Notes under the pieces: model-generated
Databases searched by the model: none
Told to the model about the DNA's origin: nothing
What the model saw: the letters and a program-made list of their open reading frames with translations, nothing else
In this document: one piece after another, positions 15,981 to 16,194 of the stretch
Numbering within the stretch: position 1 is the stretch's first letter
How the letters are laid out: each line of letters starts with the position of its first letter
Assembly: GCA_023412515.1 (NCBI GenBank)
Contig: JAEYNO010000210.1
Location: forward strand, 1 to 16,194
Reading direction: 5' to 3'
DNA length: 16,194 nucleotides
From: Actinomycetes bacterium
Lineage (GTDB): Bacteria; Actinomycetota; Actinomycetes; Actinomycetales; Cellulomonadaceae
Translations under genes and position numbers: made by a program

Positions 15981-16096
15981 CCTGTGGAGAGGTCCTCGGT
16001 CATCTCGATCTCCCCTCCGGGGCCAAGGCTCCCTCCTTGCTCGTCGGCCTTGATGCGCAGCCACAGTATGAGCCACCCGGGGAATCTAGGCATCGA

Positions 16097-16124
16097 ATGT
16101 CCGCTTTGGGTCGGAAAGAGACAT
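16097..16124. repeat. 28-base imperfect palindrome, copy 2 (right of defence operon)
   Basis: Same length and design as the copy at 11194. Arms are ATGTCCGCTTT (16097-16107) and AAAGAGACAT (16115-16124), with mismatches only where ATGTCC(G) meets (C)TCTGT-type positions. Read on the minus strand it aligns with copy 1 over ATGTCT..CT..C..C...AGCGGACAT. It lies just upstream of the operon's first start codons. Confidence 0.65.
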
Positions 16125-16138
16125 CTCGATAGAGATGT
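16121..16138. promoter_or_regulatory. Perfect 7-base hairpin upstream of the defence operon
   Basis: ACATCTC (16121-16127) and GAGATGT (16132-16138) are exact inverted repeats around GATA, sharing four bases with the 28-base palindrome. The position 118-135 bases upstream of the operon's ATG at 16003 suits an operator or an attenuator of a previous transcript. No T-run follows on either strand. Role unproven. Confidence 0.4.
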
Positions 16139-16194
16139 ACCACTTCAGTCTGCCTATTGAACCAAAGTGCCGATCCTTGGGCTTGCGCTGATCT

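Larger units (their letters stand above)
1508..16194 (+). mobile_element. Tn554-like integrative element in radC, right end not in window
   Basis: The left boundary is where radC homology stops just before HNHPSG. Immediately inside lie three overlapping tyrosine-recombinase genes and a small HTH/coiled-coil gene, then accessory genes. Tn554 of staphylococci encodes two tyrosine recombinases plus a small third protein (TnpC) and also integrates in radC, so this element belongs to the same broad style but has a third, larger recombinase. The recombinase genes look less GC-rich than the left flank, which fits transfer. No 5' radC sequence is visible by 16194, so the assignment of everything to the right of 7131 to one element is inference. 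Confidence 0.7.

Noticed and set aside
14926..16053. A 375-codon plus-strand open frame
   Set aside because: It is antisense to the nuclease gene and its neighbours, which carry a PD-(D/E)XK motif and ATGA coupling. The plus frame has no family pattern.
1..16194. CRISPR arrays, tRNA, rRNA or a replication origin
   Set aside because: No regularly spaced repeats, cloverleaf-like sequences, rRNA motifs or iterons were seen. The element inserts in radC rather than in a tRNA gene.

Overview
The window looks like a piece of a high-GC gammaproteobacterial chromosome, most likely Xanthomonadaceae-like (Lysobacter, Luteimonas or Stenotrophomonas type). This rests on the GC-rich codons and on the sequence style of the LysR, GST and RadC fragments. 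It shows a chromosomal edge on the left and a large integrated element that runs off the right end. No database search was possible, so family names come from motifs read by eye.

Bases 1-1507 are ordinary chromosome: the 5' part of a LysR regulator, a divergent glutathione S-transferase gene with a frameshift, and the last ~54 codons of radC. radC is cut just upstream of its HNHPSG (JAB/MPN metal-site) motif. Next to the cut lies a 13-7-13 inverted repeat, the geometry of a tyrosine-recombinase core site. It is followed by four overlapping genes (1553-7131): three different tyrosine recombinases and a small HTH/coiled-coil protein. This layout recalls Tn554 (tnpA, tnpB, tnpC), which also integrates in radC, but with an extra large recombinase. 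The missing part of radC is not seen before 16194, so the element is longer than ~14.6 kb.

Bases 7132-9836 are a low-density cargo zone. They hold ~660 bases with no credible gene, a small two-helix membrane protein with its own terminator, a frameshifted MbcA/ParS/Xre-type (DUF2384) antitoxin remnant, the 5' stub of an SRAP (YedK/HMCES-like) gene divergent from an intact DUF3606 protein, an unrecognised protein, and a small ORF with a perfect AGGAGG site. That ORF is followed after 31 bases by a 375-aa protein (9866-10993) carrying an R-x4-H motif and resembling MauJ-like/HEPN proteins.

Bases 11341 to about 16003 form a leftward operon that I read as the defence cargo: a small protein of about 61-69 aa, a 167-aa PD-(D/E)XK nuclease-like protein, an 826-aa protein with DUF4238-like and SEC-C-like parts and a large unknown C-terminus, and a 464-aa ApeA-like HEPN protein. 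Two 28-base imperfect palindromes (11194-11221 and 16097-16124) bracket this operon. The best candidate for an undescribed system is this four-gene set, ApeA plus a nuclease plus the 826-aa protein. ApeA-like proteins are known in anti-phage defence; joint action of the four genes is inference.
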